Numbered from the stretch's first letter, positions 1 through 5,726 are shown. The stretch: 5,726 bases of DNA from Nitrosomonas sp. (GCA_029881855.1 JAOULU010000118.1:1-5726); one strand, 5' to 3'. Translations and numbers: made by a program. The notes: generated by a model from the sequence alone, not told the origin.

Positions 1-63
1 CCGAGGAATCAGAAAAAAGACTTGAAAAAGCTGGCTAAATGGGTGAAGATGCTCGCTTTTTAA
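1..63 (+). other. Possible 3' end of an upstream gene (unidentified)
   Basis: Two + strand frames are open from the left edge. One runs 20 codons to a TAA at 61-63 and gives a lysine-rich tail ending KMLAF. The other runs 12 codons to a TAA at 36-38 and ends LEKAG. Both are too short to identify. Neither the frame nor the existence of a gene can be settled inside this window. No divergent gene start (ATG or GTG) is seen on the minus strand in 1-120. Confidence 0.25.
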
Positions 64-78
64 TTTTGCCGTGGATCG

Positions 79-106
79 TTTCTAGGGGTGAAAAAGTGGC
101 TAGAAT
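79..106 (+). promoter_or_regulatory. Weak sigma-70 promoter candidate upstream of argD
   Basis: A TAGAAT hexamer at 101-106 matches the -10 consensus at five of six positions and is the same hexamer used by the strong rpsL promoter in this window. The only -35 candidate at suitable spacing, TTTCTA at 79-84 with a 16-bp spacer, matches just three of six positions. The site lies 40 nt before the chosen argD start. I saw no convincing ArgR-type operator palindrome nearby. An activator-dependent promoter, or read-through from an upstream gene, is equally possible. Confidence 0.3.
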
Positions 107-120
107 GATAAGTGCCTTGT

Positions 121-130
121 GAAGGAAGGA
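121..130 (+). promoter_or_regulatory. argD ribosome binding site (GAAGGAAGGA)
   Basis: This purine-rich run is the only Shine-Dalgarno-like sequence near the 5' end of argD. It lies inside the longer GTG-initiated reading (119) and upstream of the ATG at 146, so it favours the ATG. The 15-nt spacing to that ATG is longer than usual, which leaves some doubt about the exact start. Confidence 0.45.
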
Positions 131-145
131 TCGCAAATTACGAGT

Positions 146-1324
146 ATGTCAGTGTCTAATATAATGAATACTTATTCACAGCTCCCCGTTACCTTTGTTA
201 AGGGTGAGGGGGTATGGCTGTGGGATGAGCAAGGTGAACGCTATCTCGATGCGTTATCTGGTATTGCTGTATGTGGGCTGGGGCATTGCCATCCAAGGGT
301 GGCGAAAGCATTATGTGAGCAAGCGGGAACACTGATTCACACATCTAATCTTTATCATATTGGTCGGCAAGAGCAATTGGCTGCTCGTTTGGTTGAATTG
401 TCTGGAATGAGAAATGCGTTTTTTTGTAATTCAGGTGCAGAGGCAAATGAAACTGCGATTAAACTGGCAAGACTATATGGGCACAACAAAGGTATAGCGT
501 TACCCACCATTATCGTGATGGAAAATTCTTTTCATGGCCGTACTATGGCAACATTAACAGCTAGTGGAAATCGTAAAGTTCAAGCTGGGTTTGAACCATT
601 ACTGAATGGATTTGTGCGGGTACCTTACAATAATATGGAGGCATTGACGCAAGTTGCCATTAACAATAAGAATGTTGTCGCTGTTTTGGTTGAGCCGTTC
701 CAAGGTGAAGGTGGTGTGAATATTCCGCAAGCACATTATTTACAAGAACTGCGCGGTCTGTGTGATCAATATAATTGGCTTTTGATGCTTGATGAAGTAC
801 AGTCAGGTATTGGGCGTAGTGGAAAATGGTTTGCTTATCAGCATAGCGATATTGTTCCGGATGTTATGACGCTAGCTAAAGGCTTGGGCTCTGGAGTGGC
901 AATAGGTGCTTGCCTAGCGAATGGTGTTGCAGCAGAAACACTTAAACCTGGAAACCACGCTTCAACATTTGGTGGTAATCCATTGGCTTGTGCAGCTGCA
1001 ATTGAAACCTTGGCGGTTTTAGAAGAAGAAAATCTCATTGATCATGCATTGCAATTGGGCGATTTTATGCGTGATAGGCTAAAAGTTCAGCTTGAAGGCG
1101 TGTCAGGTGTCGTTCAAATAAGAGGACAGGGCCTAATAATAGGCATTGAGTTATCTGTACCTTGTGCAGAACTGGTTAAGCGCGCTTTGGCAAAGAAATT
1201 GTTAATCAATGTGACGTCCGATAAAGTTGTGCGCTTGTTACCCGCATTAATAATGCAGCAAGATGAGGCGATACAAGTGGTTGATGCCACTTGTCTATTA
1301 ATAAAGGAGTTCTTGAATAATTAA
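146..1324 (+). CDS. argD: Acetylornithine aminotransferase (ArgD)
   Basis: This is a PLP-dependent class III aminotransferase of the cytoplasm that converts N-acetylglutamate semialdehyde and glutamate to N2-acetylornithine and 2-oxoglutarate. Proteobacterial ArgD enzymes often also serve as succinyldiaminopimelate aminotransferase in lysine synthesis. The 392-residue product has the usual family length. It shows SGAEANE at 96-102 (phosphate-binding region), LDEVQSG with the cofactor-pairing Asp216, TLAKGLG with the Schiff-base Lys245, and STFGGNPLA further on. I chose ATG146, giving MSVSNIMNTY, because the only Shine-Dalgarno lies just upstream. GTG119 would add nine non-conserved residues and has no ribosome site, and ATG164 is also possible. 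argF follows after 45 nt, so this is probably the first gene of an arginine operon. Function is near certain; the start is less so. Confidence 0.95.
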   Translation: MSVSNIMNTYSQLPVTFVKGEGVWLWDEQGERYLDALSGIAVCGLGHCHPRVAKALCEQAGTLIHTSNLYHIGRQEQLAARLVELSGMRNAFFCNSGAEANETAIKLARLYGHNKGIALPTIIVMENSFHGRTMATLTASGNRKVQAGFEPLLNGFVRVPYNNMEALTQVAINNKNVVAVLVEPFQGEGGVNIPQAHYLQELRGLCDQYNWLLMLDEVQSGIGRSGKWFAYQHSDIVPDVMTLAKGLGSGVAIGACLANGVAAETLKPGNHASTFGGNPLACAAAIETLAVLEEENLIDHALQLGDFMRDRLKVQLEGVSGVVQIRGQGLIIGIELSVPCAELVKRALAKKLLINVTSDKVVRLLPALIMQQDEAIQVVDATCLLIKEFLNN

Positions 1325-1364
1325 ATAGATGGTATTTTTTTGTGTATCTAGTTAATTATTTTTT
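1316..1364 (+). terminator. AT-rich inverted repeat between argD and argF (terminator- or attenuator-like)
   Basis: The 15-nt arms 1316-1330 and 1346-1360 are complementary at 14 positions, with a single A-G mismatch at 1325/1351. They flank a 15-nt T-rich loop. The 5' arm contains the last two argD codons and the stop. The 3' arm runs into six T's (1359-1364) and ends nine nt before the argF start. The shape is that of an intrinsic terminator, but the stem is almost all A-T, so its strength is uncertain. It could instead be a processing or stability element, or could control argF translation. Confidence 0.45.
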
Positions 1365-1369
1365 AATCT

Positions 1370-2296
1370 ATGCAACTTAGGCATTTTCTTCAATTTAATG
1401 ATTTTAGTCGCGAGGAGTACGAGTACTTGTTTGAGCGTACCCGTTGGATAAAGCGGGAGTTTAAGCAATATCGTCGCTATTGGCCACTGACAGATCGCAC
1501 GTTGGCGATGATTTTTGACAAGAACTCTACACGTACACGTTTGTCCTTCGAGGCGGGCATGAGCCAGTTAGGTGGTACAGCTATTTATCTTTCTACACGG
1601 GATACGCAACTGGGGCGGGGTGAGTCGGTCGAGGATGCAGCGCGGGTGATGTCACGAATGGTTGATATCATTATGATTCGTACGCACGAACATGACATTA
1701 TTAAGCGTTTTTCAGAAAACTCGAGTGTTCCGGTGATTAACGGATTGACGGATGAGTACCATCCTTGTCAAATTATGGGCGATATCTTTACCTATACGGA
1801 AATAAAGGGAAGTATCGCTGGTAAAACAGTGGCGTGGATCGGTGATGCCAATAATATGTGTAGTACATGGTTGCAGGCAGCAGAGTTGTTTGATTTTAAA
1901 GTGCATATCTCTACCCCGCAGGGTTACGACATTAATCCTGAACTTATCGAGTTAAAGGGTACAGAGCATTTTCAGGAATTTGTTAATCCTCATGATGCCG
2001 CGAGAGATGCGGATCTGGTTACTACCGATGTTTGGACAAGCATGGGTTTTGAAGATGAGGCGGAAAAAAGAAAAAAAGATTTTTCTGAGTTTTGTGTGGA
2101 TTCTGAGATGATGTCTGCTGCTAAAAGTGATGCGGTATTTATGCATTGCTTACCTGCCCATCGAGGTGAGGAAGTCTCGGCTGAGGTTATTGATGGACCT
2201 CAATCTGTTGTTTGGAATGAAGCTGAGAATCGGTTGCATGCACAAAAAGCTTTAATTGAGTATTTGCTGCTTGGGAAGATAGCGATAGAGCGTTGA
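1370..2296 (+). CDS. argF: Ornithine carbamoyltransferase (ArgF)
   Basis: This cytoplasmic enzyme transfers a carbamoyl group from carbamoyl phosphate to ornithine to make citrulline, and usually works as a trimer. The 308-residue length is typical of the anabolic family. The carbamoyl-phosphate loop STRTR is at 53-57, preceded by FDKN where FEK plus a variable residue is commoner. HPCQ is at 131-134. The ornithine-binding DVWTSMG stretch is at 220-226, and the catalytic HCLP motif at 259-262 contains Cys260. All key residues are present. The ATG at 1370 gives the expected MQLRHFLQ amino terminus, but no Shine-Dalgarno precedes it; the upstream 20 nt are nearly all A and T. The gene lies between argD and argG, which supply and consume the neighbouring intermediates, so the anabolic role is secure. 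Confidence 0.97.
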   Translation: MQLRHFLQFNDFSREEYEYLFERTRWIKREFKQYRRYWPLTDRTLAMIFDKNSTRTRLSFEAGMSQLGGTAIYLSTRDTQLGRGESVEDAARVMSRMVDIIMIRTHEHDIIKRFSENSSVPVINGLTDEYHPCQIMGDIFTYTEIKGSIAGKTVAWIGDANNMCSTWLQAAELFDFKVHISTPQGYDINPELIELKGTEHFQEFVNPHDAARDADLVTTDVWTSMGFEDEAEKRKKDFSEFCVDSEMMSAAKSDAVFMHCLPAHRGEEVSAEVIDGPQSVVWNEAENRLHAQKALIEYLLLGKIAIER

Positions 2297-2311
2297 GTAA
2301 AATTAGGAAGA

Positions 2312-3532
2312 ATGAAAAAATTAAATAAAGTTGTTTTGGCTTTTTCCGGAGGGCTGGATACCTCGGTCATCTTAAAATGGTTGCAAGATACTTACCAATG
2401 TGAGGTGGTGACTTTTACTGCTGATATTGGCCAAGGTGAAGAGGTAGAACCGGCCAGAGTTAAAGCAGAGCAGTTGGGCGTCAAAGAAATCTATATTGAT
2501 GATTTGCGTGAGGAGTTTGTGCGTGATTTTGTGTTTCCTATGTTTCGTGCGAATGCTGTATATGAGGGCGAATATTTGTTGGGCACAAGCATTGCGCGAC
2601 CATTAATAGCCAAAAGACAAATTGAAATTGCTAAGCTGACTGGCTCAGATGCGGTTTCACATGGCGCAACGGGTAAAGGCAATGATCAAGTTCGTTTCGA
2701 ATTGGGGTACTATGCTTTGCAGCCTGATATACATGTGGTTGCGCCTTGGCGTGAATGGGATTTGACATCTAGGGAAAAACTGATGAGCTATGCTGAACAG
2801 CATGGTATACCTGTTGAAATGAAAAAGAAGGTGGGTTCTCCCTACAGTATGGATGCAAACTTGTTGCATATTTCTTATGAAGGCCGTGCTCTTGAGGACC
2901 CTGCAGCAGAGCCTGAAGAATCTATGTGGCGATGGAGTGTTTCGCCTGAGCAGGCGCCTGATGAGGTGGAGTATCTGGACATCCAGTTTGAGCGCGGAGA
3001 TGTGGTTGCATTAAATGATAGGCGGATGTCACCAGCAAATGTTTTGCAAGAGCTGAATCGATTGGGTGGAAAGCATGGTATTGGTCGGCTGGACTTGGTT
3101 GAGAATCGATATGTGGGGATGAAGTCTCGTGGATGTTATGAGACGCCAGGTGGTACAATTTTATTGCGTGCGCATAGAGCGATAGAGTCGATTACATTAG
3201 ATCGTGAGGTAGCGCATTTGAAGGATGATTTGATGCCTCGCTATGCAGCTCTGATTTACAATGGTTATTGGTGGAGTCCTGAGCGCGAGATGATGCAGTC
3301 TATGATTGATGCCACACAAGTAAATGTTAATGGCTGGGTGAGGGTGAAGTTATATAAAGGAAATGTAATTGTTATTGGGCGAGATTCTCAATCGGATTCA
3401 TTATTTGATGCAAATGTGGCTACGTTTGAAGATGATGCTGGTGCTTATGATCAAGTTGATGCGGCAGGATTTATTAAATTGAATGCCTTAAGGTTGAAAA
3501 TTGCTGCGGGTCTAGGTAAGAATAGAGATTAA
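2312..3532 (+). CDS. argG: Argininosuccinate synthase (ArgG)
   Basis: The enzyme joins citrulline and aspartate using ATP, giving argininosuccinate, AMP and pyrophosphate; argininosuccinate lyase (argH, not in this window) then completes arginine synthesis. The 406-residue product belongs to the shorter type common in bacteria, not the roughly 447-residue E. coli type. The N-type ATP pyrophosphatase loop SGGLDTS is at 12-18, and the conserved [10 protein letters not shown] segment is at 116-125. The start ATG is supported by AGGA at 2305-2308, only 3 nt away, and by the expected position of the ATP loop. It begins 15 nt after argF, so the two are almost certainly co-transcribed. No GC-rich terminator follows. 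Confidence 0.97.
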   Translation: MKKLNKVVLAFSGGLDTSVILKWLQDTYQCEVVTFTADIGQGEEVEPARVKAEQLGVKEIYIDDLREEFVRDFVFPMFRANAVYEGEYLLGTSIARPLIAKRQIEIAKLTGSDAVSHGATGKGNDQVRFELGYYALQPDIHVVAPWREWDLTSREKLMSYAEQHGIPVEMKKKVGSPYSMDANLLHISYEGRALEDPAAEPEESMWRWSVSPEQAPDEVEYLDIQFERGDVVALNDRRMSPANVLQELNRLGGKHGIGRLDLVENRYVGMKSRGCYETPGGTILLRAHRAIESITLDREVAHLKDDLMPRYAALIYNGYWWSPEREMMQSMIDATQVNVNGWVRVKLYKGNVIVIGRDSQSDSLFDANVATFEDDAGAYDQVDAAGFIKLNALRLKIAAGLGKNRD

Positions 3533-3586
3533 TAAACATAAATATTAAAAAGAAAATTTTAATTTGACGATTTAAAACCCTCAATA

Positions 3587-3594
3587 AAGAGGAG
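3587..3594 (+). promoter_or_regulatory. yajQ ribosome binding site (AAGAGGAG)
   Basis: A strong Shine-Dalgarno lies 5 nt before the yajQ ATG. It is better than those of argF, argG or rpsG here and fixes the start at 3600. Confidence 0.8.
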
Positions 3595-3599
3595 CCAGA

Positions 3600-4085
3600 A
3601 TGCCTTCATTTGATATTGTTTCTGAAGTTGACAAACAAGAAGTTAGAAATGCTGTCGAGCAAGTCAATAAGGAAGTTAGCACAAGATTTGATTTCAAGGG
3701 AACCGATGCCCGAGTTGATCAGGTTGATTGTGCGTTAACAGTCTATGCTGAAGATGAATTTAAACTTGGCCAGGTATTAGATATTTTGAGGACAAAGTTT
3801 ACTAAGCGTAATATTGATGTGCGTTGTTTGGAAAAAGGCCCGGTGGAAAAGGTAAGTGGCAATAAAGTTAAACAACTGGTTACTGTAAAAACGGGTTTAG
3901 AGACAGGGCTTGCAAAAAAGATTGTTCGTTTAATTAAAGATAGTAAGCTAAAAGTGCAGGCGAGTATACAAGGTGAAACTGTTCGTGTAACAGGTGCTAA
4001 AAGAGATTTATTGCAAGAAGCTATACAGCTTGTGAAGAAATCAGTTAATGATTTTCCGTTGCAATATCAAAATTTTAGAGATTGA
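3600..4085 (+). CDS. yajQ: YajQ/UPF0234 family nucleotide-binding protein
   Basis: The 161-residue product matches the YajQ family over its full length. The amino terminus [10 protein letters not shown], the RFDFKG segment at 29-34 and the VTGAKRD segment at 130-136 near the carboxyl end are characteristic. Known structures of the family show two ferredoxin-like (RNA-recognition-like) domains. Members bind nucleotides, and a Xanthomonas member has been reported as a cyclic di-GMP effector; whether this one does so cannot be read from the sequence. No signal peptide or membrane segment is present, so it is cytosolic. It follows argG after a 67-nt AT-rich gap with no convincing promoter, so read-through from the arg genes is possible. 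A separate strong promoter drives rpsL downstream, so it need not be co-regulated with the ribosomal genes. Confidence 0.93.
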   Translation: MPSFDIVSEVDKQEVRNAVEQVNKEVSTRFDFKGTDARVDQVDCALTVYAEDEFKLGQVLDILRTKFTKRNIDVRCLEKGPVEKVSGNKVKQLVTVKTGLETGLAKKIVRLIKDSKLKVQASIQGETVRVTGAKRDLLQEAIQLVKKSVNDFPLQYQNFRD

Positions 4086-4111
4086 GTTAGATAGTTGAGT
4101 TGGATGTAGGG

Positions 4112-4140
4112 TATTGATTGCAATTATTGGGTCAATATTT
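4112..4140 (+). terminator. Weak terminator candidate downstream of yajQ
   Basis: TATTGA at 4112-4117 can pair with TCAATA at 4132-4137 across a 14-nt loop, followed by a few T's. The stem is six mostly A-T pairs, so this is only a marginal intrinsic terminator. It is nevertheless the only one between the yajQ stop and the rpsL promoter. Confidence 0.2.
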
Positions 4141-4178
4141 TAAAAGGTTTGTATTTAACATAAGAGATGATCTTTGTC

Positions 4179-4207
4179 TTGACATAGAGCGATAAACCCC
4201 ATAGAAT
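4179..4207 (+). promoter_or_regulatory. Strong sigma-70 promoter for the str operon (rpsL P1)
   Basis: TTGACA at 4179-4184 is a perfect -35 box. TAGAAT at 4202-4207 matches the -10 box at five of six positions. The spacer is the optimal 17 bp. This is the best promoter in the window and is oriented towards rpsL. Transcription should begin near 4213-4215 and give a leader of about 130 nt. Strong promoters are expected for ribosomal protein operons. Confidence 0.85.
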
Positions 4208-4219
4208 CCGCTCTCTTTT

Positions 4220-4247
4220 TTGACGCATCTTTAGGTGGTTTTATAGG
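4220..4247 (+). promoter_or_regulatory. Possible second tandem promoter for rpsL (P2)
   Basis: TTGACG at 4220-4225 (five of six) and TATAGG at 4242-4247 (four of six) are 16 bp apart, roughly 40 bp downstream of P1. Initiation would fall near 4254. It is weaker than P1 and may be fortuitous in AT-rich DNA. Confidence 0.3.
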
Positions 4248-4302
4248 TGCAAGATTGCTCATGATCCTTAGCAATGTTAATAATAAAAATCGGAAATAAT
4301 AT

Positions 4303-4332
4303 GGGCGGTCATATGGCCGTCCCAGTTTTTTT
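4303..4332 (+). terminator. Terminator-like hairpin in the rpsL leader (candidate attenuator)
   Basis: GGGCGGTC at 4303-4310 pairs with GGCCGTCCC at 4315-4323. The eight pairs include one G-T, with one bulged T at 4320 and an ATAT tetraloop. A run of seven T's follows at 4326-4332. This is a classic intrinsic terminator shape. It sits downstream of the strong promoter and directly against the rpsL ribosome site, so it must be in the rpsL transcript leader. That suggests premature termination that can be relieved, as reported for several ribosomal protein leaders. It might alternatively act only on translation or RNA stability. Confidence 0.65.
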
Positions 4333-4336
4333 AGGA
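4333..4336 (+). promoter_or_regulatory. rpsL ribosome binding site (AGGA)
   Basis: AGGA lies 7 nt before the rpsL ATG and begins immediately after the T-run of the leader hairpin, so terminated transcripts would lack it. GGAC at 4334-4337 could also pair with GTCC at 4319-4322. Confidence 0.65.
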
Positions 4337-4343
4337 CACACAA

Positions 4344-4721
4344 ATGCCGACAATTAGTCAGTTAGTACGCAAGCCTCGCGTAGCAAAGCGCGTTAAAAGT
4401 AATGTTCCTGCGCTAGAGAATAGTCCGCAGAAAAGAGGTGTGTGTACACGGGTATATACAACAACACCGAAGAAGCCAAATTCTGCGTTGCGTAAAGTTG
4501 CTAGAGTGCGTTTAACAAATGGTTATGAGGTATCAAGTTATATTGGTGGTGAAGGTCATAATTTGCAGGAGCACTCTGTAGTATTGATACGCGGTGGCCG
4601 TGTGAAAGATTTGCCAGGTGTACGCTACCATACTGTGAGGGGTAGTTTGGATACAGCCGGTGTCAATGATCGTAAGCAGGGACGTTCCAAGTATGGATCC
4701 AAGAAGCCTAAAACTGAGTAA
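4344..4721 (+). CDS. rpsL: 30S ribosomal protein S12
   Basis: S12 lies at the decoding centre of the small subunit and contributes to accuracy and tRNA selection. The 125-residue product has the usual length and is highly conserved: [15 protein letters not shown] with Lys43 and Lys44, the [11 protein letters not shown] segment at 68-78, and [13 protein letters not shown] with Lys88 and Asp89 (counting Met1). Lys43 and Lys88 are the usual wild-type residues at sites where streptomycin-resistance changes occur, so none is seen here. Asp89 is the residue methylthiolated by RimO in E. coli. Residues 11-30 are the least conserved part. It is the first gene of the str operon, driven by the promoter at 4179, and rpsG follows after 58 nt. 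All eight leucines use TTG, TTA or CTA. Confidence 0.99.
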   Translation: MPTISQLVRKPRVAKRVKSNVPALENSPQKRGVCTRVYTTTPKKPNSALRKVARVRLTNGYEVSSYIGGEGHNLQEHSVVLIRGGRVKDLPGVRYHTVRGSLDTAGVNDRKQGRSKYGSKKPKTE

Positions 4722-4779
4722 GAATAAAATAACGTTAATTTTTGTTAAAGATAAGTAGTGAGATAAATGGGGTTGCATA

Positions 4780-5250
4780 ATGCCTAGACGTAGAGAAGTA
4801 CCAAAACGCGAAATATTGCCAGATCCAAAATATCACAATGTTGAGCTAGCAAAATTCGTAAATGTGCTAATGACGCGCGGCAAAAAGTCAGTTGCGGAAA
4901 GAATAATATATGGTGCGCTAGATCATATTGAAAAGAAGTCTGGCGGTGATCCTATGGAAGTTTTTACGCAGGCATTGACTAATGTTCGTCCGCTCGTTGA
5001 AGTTAAGAGTCGTCGTGTCGGTGGCGCTAACTATCAGGTGCCGGTTGAAGTTCGATCAGTGCGACGCAACGCGTTAGCGATGCGTTGGTTGCGTGATGCG
5101 GCAAGAAAAAGAAGTGAGAAATCGATGGATGCTAGATTAGCTGGTGAGCTTGCAGAGGCTGCAGAGGGACGAGGCGGTGCAGTTAAGAAGCGCGAAGAAG
5201 TGCATAGAATGGCAGAATCAAATAAAGCTTTCTCACACTTTAGATTTTAG
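4780..5250 (+). CDS. rpsG: 30S ribosomal protein S7
   Basis: S7 is a primary binder of the 3' major domain of 16S rRNA. It nucleates assembly of the 30S head and sits near the E site. The 156-residue product is full length. The basic amino terminus [12 protein letters not shown], the beta-hairpin region [13 protein letters not shown] at 80-92 and the carboxyl end [10 protein letters not shown] are typical. The only ribosome site is a weak GGGG about 7 nt before the ATG, suggesting coupling to rpsL translation or control through the gap. In E. coli, S7 represses its operon by binding the rpsL-rpsG intercistronic RNA. The gap here is 58 nt, and I could not recognise a matching structure in it. 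fusA follows after 60 nt. Confidence 0.99.
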   Translation: MPRRREVPKREILPDPKYHNVELAKFVNVLMTRGKKSVAERIIYGALDHIEKKSGGDPMEVFTQALTNVRPLVEVKSRRVGGANYQVPVEVRSVRRNALAMRWLRDAARKRSEKSMDARLAGELAEAAEGRGGAVKKREEVHRMAESNKAFSHFRF

Positions 5251-5295
5251 TTGCTAAATGGTTAAGTAATTTAATTTTTAAGAAATAAATATACG

Positions 5296-5300
5296 TAAGG
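5296..5300 (+). promoter_or_regulatory. fusA ribosome binding site (TAAGG)
   Basis: This is the only purine-rich stretch before the fusA GTG, 10 nt away. It supports initiation at the GTG, since no in-frame ATG exists until codon 16, within the conserved G1 region. Confidence 0.5.
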
Positions 5301-5310
5301 CAATATAATT

Positions 5311-5726
5311 GTGGCAAGAAAAACACCAATAGATCGATATAGAAACATCGGTATTATGGCGCATATCGACGCCGGAAAAACGACGACAACTGAGCGTGTG
5401 CTCTTCTATACAGGTGTGTCGCATAAAATTGGTGAGGTTCATGATGGCGCTGCAACAATGGATTGGATGGAGCAGGAGCAAGAAAGAGGAATTACCATTA
5501 CTTCGGCTGCGACAACCTGCTTTTGGAGTGGTATGGATGGTGCGTTGCCAGAGCATAGGATTAACATTATTGATACACCAGGCCACGTTGATTTCACAAT
5601 TGAAGTTGAGCGCTCGCTACGTGTGCTAGATGGTGCTTGTACGGTATTTTGTGCGGTTGGGGGTGTGCAGCCACAAACTGAAACAGTGTGGCGTCAAGCG
5701 AATAAATATAAAGTTCCACGCTTGGC
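5311..5726 (+). CDS. fusA: Elongation factor G, N-terminal part (runs off right edge)
   Basis: EF-G is the GTPase that drives translocation of tRNA and mRNA on the ribosome. Only the first 138 codons (of about 700 in the family) lie in the window. The GTP-binding domain is unmistakable: [19 protein letters not shown] from residue 12 carries the P-loop with Lys23. The switch I region has RGITITSAA from residue 59. The G3 motif DTPGH is at 88-92 with catalytic His92, and [13 protein letters not shown] lies near the edge. Initiation is at GTG; the next in-frame ATG (codon 16) would cut into the G1 region. It is third in the str operon, 60 nt after rpsG. The reading frame is intact to the edge, so the missing end is a window limit and not a truncation. 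Confidence 0.98.
   Translation, partial: MARKTPIDRYRNIGIMAHIDAGKTTTTERVLFYTGVSHKIGEVHDGAATMDWMEQEQERGITITSAATTCFWSGMDGALPEHRINIIDTPGHVDFTIEVERSLRVLDGACTVFCAVGGVQPQTETVWRQANKYKVPRL

Noticed and set aside
64..145. ArgR operator upstream of argD
   Set aside because: I looked for the AT-rich imperfect palindrome typical of ArgR boxes and saw none.
1511..1540. FDKN variant before STRTR in ArgF as a functional change
   Set aside because: The residue just before STRTR varies within the family, Glu to Asp is conservative, and all catalytic residues are intact.
3564..3592. TTGACG as a -35 box for yajQ
   Set aside because: A -10 box at normal spacing would fall on the ribosome site (around 3586-3592), which has no TATAAT-like sequence and would leave almost no leader.
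4155..4343. 62-codon minus-strand open frame across the rpsL leader
   Set aside because: Its sequence resembles no family I know. It covers the rpsL promoter and terminator-like hairpin, and its composition looks non-coding.
4086..4343. tRNA or other structural RNA gene between yajQ and rpsL
   Set aside because: No cloverleaf, TTC-containing T-arm or CCA end is visible. The structured elements are better explained as the rpsL leader.
4722..4779. S7 autoregulatory RNA site between rpsL and rpsG
   Set aside because: The role is known from E. coli, but the 58-nt AT-rich gap here shows no stem I could match to it.
5278..5586. 102-codon minus-strand open frame
   Set aside because: It is antisense to fusA, and cysteine- and histidine-rich in the manner of shadow frames.
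5396..5629. 77-codon + strand open frame
   Set aside because: It is in the wrong frame of fusA. The GTG-initiated frame from 5311 encodes clear EF-G motifs through this region.

Overview
The window holds two ordinary chromosomal gene blocks, all on the + strand: arginine biosynthesis (argD, argF, argG, positions 146-3532), then yajQ (3600-4085), then the start of the str ribosomal operon (rpsL, rpsG and the first 138 codons of fusA, 4344-5726). Protein sequences look betaproteobacterial. The moderately AT-rich composition and the S12/ArgD wording recall the Nitrosomonas group, but this assignment is from memory of the families and is tentative. No mobile elements, CRISPR arrays, tRNA or rRNA genes are visible.

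Layout. Positions 1-145 hold the end of an unidentified upstream gene at best, a weak promoter candidate and the argD ribosome binding site. ArgD, ArgF and ArgG catalyse the acetylornithine aminotransferase, ornithine carbamoyltransferase and argininosuccinate synthase steps leading towards arginine; argH is not in the window. The gaps are 45 nt (argD-argF) and 15 nt (argF-argG), consistent with one transcript. A long AT-rich inverted repeat fills the argD-argF gap, and argF has no visible Shine-Dalgarno sequence. yajQ follows after 67 nt with a strong ribosome binding site.

The 258-nt gap between yajQ and rpsL (4086-4343) is the most informative non-coding stretch. It carries a near-consensus sigma-70 promoter (TTGACA, 17-bp spacer, TAGAAT), a possible second promoter about 40 bp downstream, and a leader of roughly 130 nt. 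The leader ends in a GC-rich hairpin plus seven T's that abuts the rpsL Shine-Dalgarno. Because the promoter lies upstream of this terminator-shaped element, the best reading is a transcription attenuator or autoregulatory leader for the str operon. rpsL, rpsG and fusA then follow at 58- and 60-nt spacing. fusA starts with GTG and runs off the right edge.

I see no novel multi-gene system. The points worth a second look are the rpsL leader, the argD-argF hairpin and the placement of yajQ next to the str operon.
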